Shown here piece by piece: positions 1-9,890 of a DNA stretch of 64,000 bases (position 1 is the stretch's first letter; each line of letters starts with the position of its first letter). The position numbers and the translations under genes were made by a program. This DNA comes from Rhodanobacteraceae bacterium. Lineage in GTDB: Bacteria > Pseudomonadota > Gammaproteobacteria > Xanthomonadales > SZUA-5. The stretch is from NCBI GenBank assembly GCA_024234055.1, contig JACKOW010000003.1, positions 62,001-126,000 on the forward strand. Reading direction: 5' to 3'. The notes beneath the pieces were generated by a model that saw only the letters and a list, made by a program, of their open reading frames with translations, was not told the DNA's origin and ran no database searches.

Positions 1-894
1 GATGACCACCATGCGCCCGTCCCGGGCATTGATGCCGAACTGCACGTTGGAGCCACCGGTATCGACGCCGATCTTGCGCAAGACCGCGATCGAGGCATCG
101 CGCATGCGCTGGTACTCGCGATCGGTCAGCGTCTGCGCCGGCGCCACCGTGATCGAATCGCCGGTGTGCACGCCCATCGGATCGAAGTTCTCGATCGAGC
201 AGACGATGATGCAGTTGTCGGCGCGGTCACGCACCACCTCCATCTCGTACTCTTTCCAGCCGAGCACGCTCTCTTCGATCAGCACTTCGGTAGTCGGCGA
301 CAGATCCAGACCGCGGCTGACGATCTCGACAAACTCCTCGCGGTTGTAGGCAATGCCGCCACCGGAACCACCCAGAGTGAACGAGGGCCGGATGATGGTC
401 GGGAAACCCACCTTCAACTGCGCCGCCAGCGCCTGATCCAGTGATCGCGCGATTTCCGCCCGCGGACATTCCAGCCCGATCTCGGCCATCGCATGACGGA
501 ACAGCTCGCGATCCTCGGCCAGGTTGATCGCCTCCCGCGAAGCCCCGATCAGCTCGACCCCAAACTCCTTCAGCACCCCGCGATCCGCCAGCTCCAGCGC
601 CACATTCAGCGCCGTCTGCCCGCCCATGGTCGGCAACAGCGCATCGGGGCGCTCCTGCTCGATGATCCGGGCCAGCGACGACCAGTGCAGCGGCTCGATA
701 TAGGTGGCATCGGCCATGTCCGGATCGGTCATGATGGTCGCCGGGTTGCTGTTGACCAGCACCACCCGGTAGCCCTCCGTCTTCAGCGCCTTGCAAGCCT
801 GCGCCCCGGAGTAATCGAACTCACACGCCTGTCCGATGACAATCGGGCCAGCGCCGATGATGAGGATGGATTGGATGTCGGTACGCTTGGGCAT
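1..894 (-). CDS. carB: Carbamoyl phosphate synthase large subunit, N-terminal part (cut by window edge)
   Basis: The minus-strand frame opens with ATG at 894 (MPKRTDIQSILIIGAGPIVI) and stays open to base 1, so only the first ~298 residues are present. The protein makes carbamoyl phosphate from ammonia delivered by CarA, bicarbonate and 2 ATP, for pyrimidine and arginine synthesis. Visible family hallmarks are the IGAGPIVIGQACEFDYSG start, NSNPATIMTDP, the ATP-grasp stretch RPSFTLGGSGGG and EVLIEESVLGWKEYEMEV. carA lies upstream on the same strand, so the usual carAB order is kept, but an S23-type gene with 7-bp repeats now lies between them. The carB start is only 4 bp downstream of the S23 stop codon. 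Identification is firm. Confidence 0.97.
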   Translation of the reverse strand, partial: MPKRTDIQSILIIGAGPIVIGQACEFDYSGAQACKALKTEGYRVVLVNSNPATIMTDPDMADATYIEPLHWSSLARIIEQERPDALLPTMGGQTALNVALELADRGVLKEFGVELIGASREAINLAEDRELFRHAMAEIGLECPRAEIARSLDQALAAQLKVGFPTIIRPSFTLGGSGGGIAYNREEFVEIVSRGLDLSPTTEVLIEESVLGWKEYEMEVVRDRADNCIIVCSIENFDPMGVHTGDSITVAPAQTLTDREYQRMRDASIAVLRKIGVDTGGSNVQFGINARDGRMVVI

Positions 895-898
895 GGGA

Positions 899-1296
899 TT
901 ACCGGGACTCGGGACTCGGGACTCGGGACTCGCCATTGATGCGGCGCAACAGTGACTGATTCAAGCGAAGCAGCATCTGTCCTACGCGATCACAAAGGTC
1001 GAGCGTTTGTTCTAACGACGCAATCTGACCCAGCCCCAAGTCACGGGCAAGAAGCAGTTGCGTCTGCAATTCCGCACAGGATCCCTGCGCAATAGACACA
1101 AATCGGCAGTAATCACGCGTTGTTCCGCGAGCATTGCCTTCAGCAATATTGGACGGTACCGAAACGGCTGATCGCTGGACTTGCGAGCGCAATCCATAGC
1201 GCTCTTCGCTCGGGAAAGTCGCGGCCACCTCGTACGCGGATTTGGCCAACGTCATCGCAAGCTGCCACACATCCAGTTCTCGAAAGTGCGAAACAG

Positions 1297-1300
<4 letters not shown>
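899..1300 (-). CDS. S23-type four-helix-bundle protein inserted between carA and carB
   Basis: This 133-residue protein belongs to the four helix bundle (23S rRNA intervening-sequence, S23/IVP) family. The visible family pattern is FRELDVWQLAM, then TFPSEERYGLRSQVQRSAVSVPSNIAEG and FVSIAQGSCAELQTQL. The GTG start at 1300 overlaps the carA stop (GTGA), so translation may be coupled. The last residues (ESRVPSPESR) are read from the GGGACTC repeat. Proteins of this family are small, all-helical and of unclear function; relatives include Avd, the accessory protein of diversity-generating retroelements. The gene sits inside a perfect 28-bp inverted repeat, which suggests that gene plus arms arrived as a unit. 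Function in this place is unknown. Confidence 0.85.
904..931. repeat. Left arm of S23 cassette: four GGGACTC units
   Basis: Four perfect head-to-tail copies of GGGACTC. The reverse complement, GAGTCCC x4, stands at 1313-1340, so the two arms form a perfect 28-bp inverted repeat around the S23 gene. The array encodes the C-terminus of the S23 protein. Confidence 0.95.
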
Positions 1301-2457
<1,157 letters not shown>

Positions 2458-2646
2458 TCATCACTCCAGGTGCGACAAGACCCACGGATACACCATGACG
2501 GTGATCCGGCGGCCTGCTCGATAGGGACCGGCGGGATGATAACTGCTGAAAGCTGAGTCGTGCGACCAATCCGCTTTATTCAGATTCTATGTAGGGCGCG
2601 TGCAGTGCAGCACTATCTATCGGCGATCAGGGCGATCAGAGGGCGA

Positions 2647-2835
2647 TCAGGACATCCACTTCCCGAGGATCGCCCGAGCGGCGCCCACGCCCGTCACCAG
2701 AGCGCCCGCGAACAGAAATACCAGCAACACTCCTTCCCACAGCTGCAGAGTGCGGTCGTAGGTCCAGCGGGAAGCAAGCAAGGACAGCAACACGAACCCG
2801 AAGAACAGCAAGATCCAGCGAACTCGGTGGCCCAT
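2647..2835 (-). CDS. Small two-helix membrane protein, unknown
   Basis: A 62-residue ORF with ATG start at 2835. Two hydrophobic stretches (WILLFFGFVLLSLLA and LWEGVLLVFLFAGALVTGVGAA) are separated by a short charged loop, as expected for a small inner-membrane protein. No family is recognised. A second small membrane protein lies upstream on the same strand (2936-3271), about 100 bp away. The two may be a pair, but nothing here shows a function. Confidence 0.5.
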   Translation of the reverse strand: MGHRVRWILLFFGFVLLSLLASRWTYDRTLQLWEGVLLVFLFAGALVTGVGAARAILGKWMS

Positions 2836-2935
2836 GTCTACTCCATGTACCGGGTTGCAAGGAAATTCCCGAATCTGCCATGCCGATACCCGCAGGATCG
2901 GGCGCCCGCGCGGACCCAGACTGGCACATGGACAC

Positions 2936-3271
2936 TCAATTCATCCACCACCTTGCGCCCGCGACCACCATCGAGATACCAAGGCCGATCACCAAGGCGA
3001 CAGCGGCGGTCAGGAAGGGAGCGCAACTTTCCGCTGTCTGTTCACACTCTCGTCTCACTGCGGCCAGGGCACGCAAATCCGCGGGGCGATCCGGAACCTT
3101 CGCCCTGCCGGAAGCCGCAATCTGCAGCCGGAACTCGGAGCCCAGCGCATGCTTGTCGATCGACGGAACCGTCGGCCAGTGGCCCGGCGCGCGGTCTACC
3201 CCACCGTAGACGTTGATATGGCCAACAACGAGAAGTAGCAAGGCCACGCCCAGCGATTTCACGATTCTCAT
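2936..3271 (-). CDS. Small membrane protein with N- and C-terminal helices, unknown
   Basis: The start is placed at ATG 3271 because the protein then begins MRIVKSLGVALLLLVVGHIN, a signal or membrane segment. A ~60-residue polar region follows, then a second hydrophobic helix (FLTAAVALVIGLGISMVVAGA) near the C-terminus, 111 residues in all. Two cysteines flank the second helix's approach (RRECEQTAESC). No family is recognised. The gene lies about 150 bp from the IS1182-like element. Confidence 0.45.
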   Translation of the reverse strand: MRIVKSLGVALLLLVVGHINVYGGVDRAPGHWPTVPSIDKHALGSEFRLQIAASGRAKVPDRPADLRALAAVRRECEQTAESCAPFLTAAVALVIGLGISMVVAGARWWMN

Positions 3272-3426
3272 GTCAGCCCTGGAACCCGCGGTTCGAAATG
3301 AGCTTGGGTTCACCCACCCAAAGTCAAGCGGAAGTACACGCCATTCAGTTTCGCCGCACCGTCCAGACAGCCGGGGCCGGCGGGGATTCTCCGGTGTCAG
3401 CGCGAGCCCTTGGTTGGGCTTGCTAG

Positions 3427-4964
3427 GAGCGTGCGCGGCAGAAGGAAAACGGCACCGATACCGTTTGTCGAACCGGCATCAGGTGGGGCGAGCGCGATGC
3501 CGTGGGATGAACGGCGCTCCGGACGTGCCCATCGTGACGAGTGTCGAGCTTGCCGGGGGCTTGGATGCGTGCTTTCCCCCGGTTTTCCTTCATGCCCAAG
3601 CTGCCATCCGCCGCAGATTCATTGCCAGGCACACCAGCTTCCATTCCGCCCGCACTTTTTCGATGCCGCGTAAACTGAACTGACGGAACCCGAGCACCGA
3701 CTTGATCCAGCCGTTGGGGGCTTCCACGATCGCCTTGCGCCGGCGGTAAGCCGCCTGGCTCGCCTCGCTTTTCAGGCTGTCGGCCATCTTCGCGGTGTGC
3801 GGGTACTTCTCCGCATCAATTCGCGCCTGCTCCCGTCCTTCACGGCCCAGCGCCACGATGACTTCGCATGGTTTCTCCGCCAACGCTTCCAGCGCCGCTT
3901 CGCTGCGATAACCCGCATCCGCCAAAACCGTGCGGGGCACCGCGCCCAGTGTGCGTTCCATCGCTTCCACCATCGCCGGCAACTGGCCGCTGTCGGCGGC
4001 GCAATCGGTCAGCTCCGCCGCCACGATGATCTGGCGCTCGGCATCCACGGCTGTCTGCGCGTTGTAACTGTGCTCGAAGCCGCCGTTGCTCTGCTTCATG
4101 ATCCGGCTCTGCGGGTCGGTGAAGCTGGTCTGGGTCGAGTCTTCTGGCACACCGAAGTCGCGTTTGAATGGCTTGCACCGCTTGGGCGTTCCATCCGGAT
4201 GGCGCGGCTTGCGCTCGTCGCCCTCATGCCGTCCGCGCGCCTTGTCGGCCTCGCGCTGCTGCGCTTCCAGGCGCCTCTTCGCCGCTTCGATGGCAACCAG
4301 ACGCTGCTCGCGCCGAACAATCTCGGCGGGCAGGTTTTGCTCGACTTCGTTCGCTTCCGCTGCATCCGTGGCGCGGGCGCGTTCCAGCAAGGCCGCGATC
4401 TGCTGCTTCAACTCGGCTTCAGCCTGCACCATCCGTCCGTAGCTCATCGCCTTGTGCCGCGACGCGTTGGCCTTCACCTTGGTGCCATCCACCGCGATCG
4501 TGCCCAGCTTCACCAGTCCGCACTCGCGCGCCAACTTCACCACCTGCACGAACAACGCCGACAACTCCGCCAGATGCAGAGCACGAAAATCGCTCAGTGT
4601 CCGATGCGCCGGGAAGTTGCCGGCCGCCAGAACGCGGAACGCCACGTCGTCGTGCAGTCGCGTGGCCAGCTTGCGCGAGGAGAACACGCCAGTCGCGTAA
4701 CCGTACAGCAGCACCTTCACCATCATTGCCGGATGAAATGGCTGGTTACGTGGCCCGCCCTTGGCATAGCGCGCGTGGAACGCCGACAGGTCGAGCGACT
4801 CCACGGTGTCAGCAATGAAGTAGGCCAGATGGCCCTCGGGAAGCCAGTCCGCCGCCGACAGCGGCAGCAAATGAGCTTGATCGGGGTGGTACGGTCGGTA
4901 GGACGTCTTCATGTGGCAATTGTCGCGCAATTCCTGCGCGACTTGGCTTCTGCCGCGCACGCTC
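3427..4964. mobile_element. IS1182-family insertion sequence, 1538 bp, flanked by CTAG
   Basis: The ends are perfect inverted repeats beginning GAGCGTGCGCGGCAGAAG (3427 onward, and inverted up to 4964). CTAG lies on both outer sides (3423-3426 and 4965-4968), which fits a 4-bp target duplication. The element holds one intact minus-strand transposase and abuts the next IS, which uses the same CTAG at 4965-4968. Confidence 0.9.
3590..4912 (-). CDS. IS1182-family transposase
   Basis: A 440-residue DDE transposase, start ATG 4912 (MKTSYRPYHPDQAHLLPLSA). Family features are the N-terminal DUF772-like region (LPEGHLAYFIADTVESLDLSAF, HPAMMVKVLLYGYATGVFSSRKLATRL), then VDGTKVKANASRHKAM with a catalytic Asp, a charged coiled-coil insertion, the segment DPQSRIMKQSNGGFEHSYNAQTAVD, LADAGYRSE with a second Asp, and the C-terminal YRRRKAIVEAPNGWIKSVLGFRQFSLRGIEKVRAEW bearing the Glu. 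The ORF is full length and unbroken, so the element may still be active. Confidence 0.92.
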   Translation of the reverse strand: MKTSYRPYHPDQAHLLPLSAADWLPEGHLAYFIADTVESLDLSAFHARYAKGGPRNQPFHPAMMVKVLLYGYATGVFSSRKLATRLHDDVAFRVLAAGNFPAHRTLSDFRALHLAELSALFVQVVKLARECGLVKLGTIAVDGTKVKANASRHKAMSYGRMVQAEAELKQQIAALLERARATDAAEANEVEQNLPAEIVRREQRLVAIEAAKRRLEAQQREADKARGRHEGDERKPRHPDGTPKRCKPFKRDFGVPEDSTQTSFTDPQSRIMKQSNGGFEHSYNAQTAVDAERQIIVAAELTDCAADSGQLPAMVEAMERTLGAVPRTVLADAGYRSEAALEALAEKPCEVIVALGREGREQARIDAEKYPHTAKMADSLKSEASQAAYRRRKAIVEAPNGWIKSVLGFRQFSLRGIEKVRAEWKLVCLAMNLRRMAAWA

Positions 4965-4968
4965 CTAG

Positions 4969-6670
4969 CCCGCATTTCTCACACCCCCTCGCTTCAACGG
5001 TTGCGGGACGTTGTTTCTTGCGGTGGTTGAAGATCGTTCGTCCGCACCGGCGGCAGAACGGCGCTTGGTGTTCGATTTCCGCTCATTTTGGCGCGGGATG
5101 CCGTGGCTTTTCTTGCTGATTTGTTTGACTTTATTGCCCGCCGCCGACGGCCGTAGCCCCGGAAGGGGCCGTTGACGCAGGATCGCTGGTTTCAATCAGC
5201 CGCTGTCGGCAAGACGAGCGTAGCTGGCGCTCCACAAGTCCTGGTACGGGAAACTCGACGCCATCGCGATACGAACCCGACGAACGCTCCGAACGACCCA
5301 GGCGCCGATCTTCAGCAACTTCAAACGCAGCGTGCCGCAGGTTGCCTGAGCCAATTCAGTGCCGGCGAGTGCTTTTCGCCGCAGCGCGTCCATCAGGACA
5401 TAGGCAAACGACGACAACCACAGACGCAACTGGTTGCCGAGCATGGTGGCCGTCGACGTGCGATCCGCGAACAGGTCCCCTTGGCATTCCTTGATGCGGT
5501 TCTCCATCTCCCCGCGAGCGCAATACAGATCTTCGTACAGCGCTCGCGCTGACCACGTCTCGGATGTCAGCGAGGTCACCACAAAGCGCGGATTGCTTAG
5601 ACCCGGTAACTGTTCTGCCTTGCCCACCACGCGGCGCTCACGACTCCAACTCTTGCGCGTCGAATAACGGAAATCCGTGAACTCCGCGCTCCGCCTTTCC
5701 GCTGCGCGCCTGGCGCGCCTGAGCCCGCGCCAAAGCCGGCTCGAGCACCTCGATCAAACGCGCGTTCTTGGCCAGTCCAAACACGTAGTCAACGGCGTTG
5801 CTCTCGCACCACGCCATCAGCTCCTCGCGTGCAAAACCGCTGTCCGCCCGAAGCGTGATCCGCACCTTGGGCCAGCGCTTGCGGATCTGTCCCACCACCC
5901 GATCCATCTCTTCAACCGCGCCCGCGCTGCCGTCGATGTTCGACCGGCGCAGCTTCGCTGCCAGCAGATGCTTGCCGCAAAACACGTACAACGGCAGGTA
6001 GCAGTAACCATCGTAATAGCCGTGAAAGAACCGCCCCTCCTGATCCCCATGGAGCGGGTCGTCGGTCGCATCAAATCCAGAACGATCGACTCCGGCGGCG
6101 TCTCGTGCGCCTCAAAACAAATCCACAAACAACGACTCGATCTGCTCCGGATGATGCGCAATCTTTCGATAACGCTCACCCGGCGTCGCCTTCGGCGCAT
6201 GCTCCAACCGATTCAGCGTTGACTTGCCCGCCAACGGCGCACAGTCCTGCGCTGCGCTTTGAGCTTGCCCGCCAGCACCGCCAACACCGGATCGTGCCGC
6301 AACTGATCGTGATCGTTCAGATCCTCGTAGCCCAGTGCGATCCCAACCACACGCTGCATCACCAGCGTCCGCACCGAATGCTCGATCAACTCGGGATCTC
6401 GACCATCTTGAAAGCACCCGGCCAGCCGATCCATGAGCTTGATCGAATCATCGACGCGACCCAGAAGCAGTGCGCCCGCATCCGACGTGATCTCGCCGCC
6501 ATCAAATCCGACAACCACCTGACGACCATCCACTTGCTCAAAAATCGTGCTCGTCGCGCTACACTGTGTCGGCATCGGGGTTCTCCGCAAATCTCAGCTA
6601 AGTTGTTCTCGCAACTCAACTTTATCTGATTTGAGAACCCCGGTGCACTACTTAGTGTGAGAAATGCGGG
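4969..6670. mobile_element. IS1380-like insertion sequence with decayed transposase, 1702 bp
   Basis: The ends are inverted repeats beginning CCCGCATTTCTCACAC. CTAG lies on both sides (4965-4968 and 6671-6674). The right-hand CTAG overlaps the stop codon of the S23 gene of the duplicated element; the other copy of that region (15666) has the same CTAG without an IS. The length and the transposase remains fit the IS1380 family. The same terminal repeats bound a 242-bp miniature element at 48822-49063. Confidence 0.85.
5196..6575 (-). pseudogene. IS1380-family transposase, frameshifted remnant
   Basis: The transposase reads through at least three frames. The N-terminus (QVVVGFDGGEITSDAGALLLGRVD, about 6575-6260) gives way to LAGKSTLNRLEHAPKATPGERYRKIAHHPEQ (about 6260-6112). 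The DDE core follows in another frame (DGYCYLPLYVFCGKHLLAAKLR, ITLRADSGFAREELMAWCE; about 6110-5640), and the C-terminal part (ARGEMENRIKECQGDLFADRTS, 5630-5196) is separate again. GEMENRIKE, with the conserved Glu, is typical of the family. Multiple shifts and a stop mean it is very unlikely to make active transposase. Confidence 0.82.
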
Positions 6671-7030
6671 CTAGCTCAGGCTGCTCATCAAGCCCACCAG
6701 TGGGCGCCGAATGTCGCTCAGCAGGCTCTCGACCTGCTCGAGTTGCGCCAAGCTCAGATAACCCAGTCGCTGCGCCACAATCAGCAGCGTGTGAACCTCC
6801 GCCAGGCTGCCCTTCGCAATGCTCAGATGTTGAAGGAACTCCTTGCGATGCGCGCGCGCCTGCCCCTCCGCGATGTTCGCCGGAACACTCACCGCCGCTC
6901 GCCGCAGCTGGTCCGCCAACTCATAGGTCTCCGCCTTCGGGAAGGTCGACAACAGCCGATAAATCTCCGGCACCATCGCAATCGCGCGCTGCCAGACCAC
7001 CAGATCCTGATAACTCTGCTTCTCGTCCAT
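6671..7030 (-). CDS. S23-type four-helix-bundle protein (copy 1)
   Basis: A 119-residue protein of the S23/IVP four-helix-bundle family (YQDLVVWQRAIAMVPEIYRL, TFPKAETYELADQLRRAAVSVP, NIAEGQARAHRKEFLQHLSIA), start ATG 7030, identical to the copy at 15666-16025. It is not closely similar to the S23 protein in the carAB locus, though both keep the family pattern. Here a 2-bp insertion in the right-hand repeat arm puts the gene in frame with the upstream Toprim part, so a longer Toprim-S23 fusion frame is open from about 7534. The stop codon (TAG) is part of the CTAG used as target by the IS. Confidence 0.82.
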   Translation of the reverse strand: MDEKQSYQDLVVWQRAIAMVPEIYRLLSTFPKAETYELADQLRRAAVSVPANIAEGQARAHRKEFLQHLSIAKGSLAEVHTLLIVAQRLGYLSLAQLEQVESLLSDIRRPLVGLMSSLS

Positions 7031-7041
7031 CGCCTTTCTCC

Positions 7042-7071
7042 CGCAACCCAGAACCCACACAACCGACAACC
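7042..7071. repeat. 7-bp repeat array, right arm of S23 cassette (copy 1)
   Basis: Four degenerate units (CGCAACC, CAGAACC, CACACAACC with a 2-bp insertion, GACAACC). It corresponds to 16037-16064. The matching left arm was lost when the IS inserted. Confidence 0.85.
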
Positions 7072-7572
7072 CACGGCCCATCCACTCCGCCTGCCGGATC
7101 ACCACGCCCAGCGACTTGATCGCCGGCTTCACCGCCAGCGCATACGCGTTCGCGTCCATGCCCTTGGGGAACCGACAGCGATAGCACTCGAACCCGTCCA
7201 CCAGCAGCTTGCCGGCGAGCTTATCGGCTGCGCCGTTGCCGGCCTCATCCGCGTCATAGGCGATCAGCACCCGCTTGATTCCATGCCGATGCAGTGCGGC
7301 CAGGATCTCCGCCGTAAACCCCTCAATGCCGAAGCTCGATGTGACGTTCCGATAGCCCGCACACCAGAACGTCAATGCATCGATCAGCGCCTCGCACAAG
7401 ATGACTTCCTCATGCCCGACCAGGCCGGATTCGTTGAACACGCCACGATGCGGACCCGGCAGATACAAGTGCAGCGGCGTTCCCGCCCGCAACTTCGATG
7501 TCGGCAGGATCTTCCGACCGTATACCTCGACCACTACAGGCTCTCCTGAGCCGGTACGCTCACCCCTTCTCC

Positions 7573-7600
7573 CACAACCGACAACCCAGAACCCATAACC
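7573..7600. repeat. Orphan four-unit heptamer array inside primase (copy 1)
   Basis: Units CACAACC, GACAACC, CAGAACC, CATAACC, exactly 28 bp. The same array is at 16567-16594. There is no S23 gene next to it. Confidence 0.88.
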
Positions 7601-8275
7601 CGCGCCGCAGGCGCGAACACCGGTACCACCAGCGAACCGTTGAAGTGCTCATGCCCCGATTCGCGCAACACCCCGATCCGCTGCAGCGCCCCACGGATCT
7701 CCGCACCCGCCTTCAACTGCTTGATCGGCAGCTGGTAACCCAGCGTCCGGTTCGCGTAGCCCAGCCGGAACGCATCCACCAGTCCCGGGTGATCCAACCC
7801 GCGCGACTGCAAGTAAGCCTGCGCCTCCGGCGACTGCTTCAGCGTCGCGTGGTAATAGTCGATCACCCGTTCCAGTAGCGCCGCATCGTCGCCTGCCATC
7901 AGCGCCGGCTCGGCCAGCGCAGTCTCAGCGGCTAAAGAAGGAAGGATTCACCCGCGACACTCGCCGGCGCCTCCCCGATCTCCTGCCGCAACAGCTCCAC
8001 CGCCCGCCGGAACGACACGCCCTCGAACTTCATCACCCAGTCGATCACCGACCCACCCACCTGACACGCACCCAGGCAGTGCCACAGGTTCGTTTTCGGA
8101 CTCACCACCAGACTCGGCGTCTTGTCCTCATGGAACGGACAGCGCCCCACCCGATCCTTGCCGTGCGGCTTCAGCTCGATCCCCGCCGACTCGATGAGCC
8201 GCTCCACCGACACCCGCCGCTTCAGCCGCTCGATTTCGTGATCCGGGATGCGTGCCATGGCGATTCCTCCAAAAC

Positions 8276-8328
8276 CCTGTCAAGTGTAATATTGACTCTT
8301 TATAGGATCATTTTATATCCTTGACAGG
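8276..8328. promoter_or_regulatory. Divergent promoter/operator of the element (copy 1)
   Basis: Same as the site described at 17271-17323: an AT-rich stretch between divergent genes with the inverted repeat CCTGTCAAG / CTTGACAGG and an inner AGGAT / ATCCT pair. Confidence 0.55.
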
Positions 8329-8354
8329 AGCAATCGTCAAACCCTTTCAGGACC

Positions 8355-8773
8355 ATGGCCAGATACTGCGGAGGTCTCGTGCTACAACCCTTCGCCCTCA
8401 TGCAAGACACCGAACTTCGAAAGTCCTTCGGCGCCAGACTCAAGGCGCTGCGCAAGGCCAAGCATTGGTCGCAAAAGAGATGGCCAGCAAGGTCGACATC
8501 CGCTTCCAGCAACTCAACAAGTACGAGGGCGGACTCAATGTCCCGCCCGCCGAGATGCTGGTCAAACTCGCAGACGTCCTCGCGACCAGCGTCGATTACC
8601 TGCTCACCGGCACCGCCAGCGAAGAATCACCCCTCACCAGCACTCGGCTCTACAAACGCTTCCAACATGTCGAAGCACTGAGTACCGATGATCAGGAAAC
8701 GGTCATCAAGGTCATCGACGCCATGCTCGCCAAGCACCGCGTGGAGTCCGCCCTCGTGCCTGTCGATCAGTGA
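8355..8773 (+). pseudogene. XRE-family regulator, copy 1, frameshifted
   Basis: Identical to the regulator at 17350-17769 except for one A missing from an A-run near 8473. The missing base shifts the frame right after KAKHWSQK, before the recognition helix. The second half remains readable in another frame up to the stop that overlaps the next gene. The helix-turn-helix is destroyed, so this copy probably no longer represses. Confidence 0.85.
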
Positions 8774-9609
8774 CCCCGGCCACCGCGATCTACAACGAGG
8801 ACCACCTGGTCCACGATCTGCAGCAATTGGGTTACCACGCCCAACGCATCCCCGAAGCCCCGCCCAAAGAACAGCCCGATGCCATCGCCCAGCGCGGCGC
8901 TGAGACCCTGCTCGTTGAACTCAAGTGCAAGGGTGACGACGAGGCCTTCGTTACCACCATCGAGCAGATGGCCAATGGCGATCACCATTACGACAGCCGC
9001 ACGATCGGCCTGCACGGCCCGTGGAACCGCATCGTCGACAAAGCAGTCAGGCAACTGCGGCAACACACGCAAGCCGACACCACCATCAAACTCCTCGCCG
9101 TGGTCTGCGAAGGCATGGATCCCAACGACCAGGCAGCGCAGCTACAGCAATCCCTGTACGGCCTGCGAGCGATCACCCACGACAACTCGCCGATCGCGCC
9201 ACCCGAGTGCGTGTTGGACATCGCCGCTCACCGGCCCATCGCCACCCTCTGCTACCACTTCGCACCATCGCTGTTCGCATTCCACCGACACGCCCTCGCC
9301 GGCGTGATGCTGCGCGTCCAAGGCCAGTGGCAACTCCTCGCCAATGCGCTCGCCACCGACCACGACAAACTGCGCGCCAGCCACCTCTACGCCATCGCCC
9401 GCAACCATCAAGCCCTGATCGACCCCGCCGATCCCACCACCCTCGATCACGATCAATACGTCATCGACCCACGCCACAACGGCGAAACAGACCCCTCAGC
9501 CCTCTTGCGACTCGCCAGCAAGTATCAGCTCAGCAACCCGAAAACCTGGACCCTCCCGCGACATCGGATCATCGGGAAGGCCAAACCCCTGACACCATCA
9601 AGCGCCTGA
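8770..9609 (+). CDS. Putative PD-(D/E)XK nuclease-like protein (copy 1)
   Basis: A 279-residue protein, identical in translation to 17766-18605 and still intact. GTG start at 8770 overlaps the regulator's TGA stop (GTGA). No family is recognised with certainty. A stretch near residues 35-55 (QPDAIAQRG...LLVELKCK) has the spacing of a PD-(D/E)XK nuclease core, with D in QPDA and E-x-K in VELKCK. The N-terminal YNEDHLVHDLQQLGY looks like the helix before such a core. Nuclease function is inferred from this motif only. Confidence 0.6.
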   Translation: MTPATAIYNEDHLVHDLQQLGYHAQRIPEAPPKEQPDAIAQRGAETLLVELKCKGDDEAFVTTIEQMANGDHHYDSRTIGLHGPWNRIVDKAVRQLRQHTQADTTIKLLAVVCEGMDPNDQAAQLQQSLYGLRAITHDNSPIAPPECVLDIAAHRPIATLCYHFAPSLFAFHRHALAGVMLRVQGQWQLLANALATDHDKLRASHLYAIARNHQALIDPADPTTLDHDQYVIDPRHNGETDPSALLRLASKYQLSNPKTWTLPRHRIIGKAKPLTPSSA

Positions 9610-9719
9610 TACCAGCGCACAGCGGTAAGCCGATGGTCTGACGAGCACTCGTCGTCGAGAAGCATGGTATGGACGACGATTGACAACCCACAAAGTGGGT
9701 GTCCCAGTCTTCGTCCCAG

Positions 9720-9836
9720 TCTTCGCCTCGCAATCTCTCGCCATGTCTTCCCATGTTCACGCCGCAGGCGATCCGCCTGCACGCGAAGGAGGCGGAGGGA
9801 GTCGTCGGAAAGCTTGCGTGCGTCGGGTCTGTTCAT
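9720..9836 (-). pseudogene. Fragment of an IS630-type transposase N-terminus
   Basis: Reading from ATG 9836 gives MNRPDARKLSDDSLRLLRVQ followed by a helix-turn-helix-like stretch (LRREHGKTWREIAR). This resembles the start of IS630-family transposases. It then runs into the tandem GTCCCAGTCTTC repeat and the end of the duplicated element, so only about 39 residues remain. It may mark an old insertion at the element boundary. Confidence 0.4.
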
Positions 9837-9890
9837 GCCAGAATACTAGCACATATTTGATTGCCGGGTTAATAACGCACCCTACGCGGG

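Larger units (their letters stand above)
7031..8258 (-). pseudogene. Primase (CHC2 zinc finger-Toprim) of the mobile element, copy 1, frameshifted
   Basis: The same protein as the N-terminal half described at 15916-17253, broken by single-base changes. The zinc-finger part (8258 to about 7940) ends in a shift near 7948, the middle part (7899-7534) shifts again near 7553, and the Toprim part (VILCEALIDALTFW, VLIAYDADEAGNGA) continues to the S23 insertion. A working primase is unlikely from this copy. It also lacks the ATPase half, which is missing beyond the IS. Confidence 0.85.
6671..9713. repeat. Decayed copy (copy 1) of a 3-kb direct duplication
   Basis: This segment matches 15666-18709 nearly base for base in the same orientation (offset about 8995 bp). 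Differences noticed by eye: 2 extra bases near 7058, one base missing near 7553, one missing near 7948, one missing in an A-run near 8473, and a G/A change at 9706 against 18702. Homology starts exactly at the CTAG bordering the IS1380-like element and ends at 9713. The part that lies left of 15666 in copy 2 (ATPase, integrase) is absent here, so copy 1 was truncated at the IS. Confidence 0.93.

Noticed and set aside
227..939. Long open frames on both strands overlapping carB
   Set aside because: They are out-of-frame shadows of carB with arginine/glycine-rich composition and no family features.
9021..9641. 206-residue Arg/Pro/His-rich frame inside the nuclease-like gene (also 18017-18637)
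   Set aside because: It is fully inside a better frame and has the composition of a frame-shifted high-GC gene.
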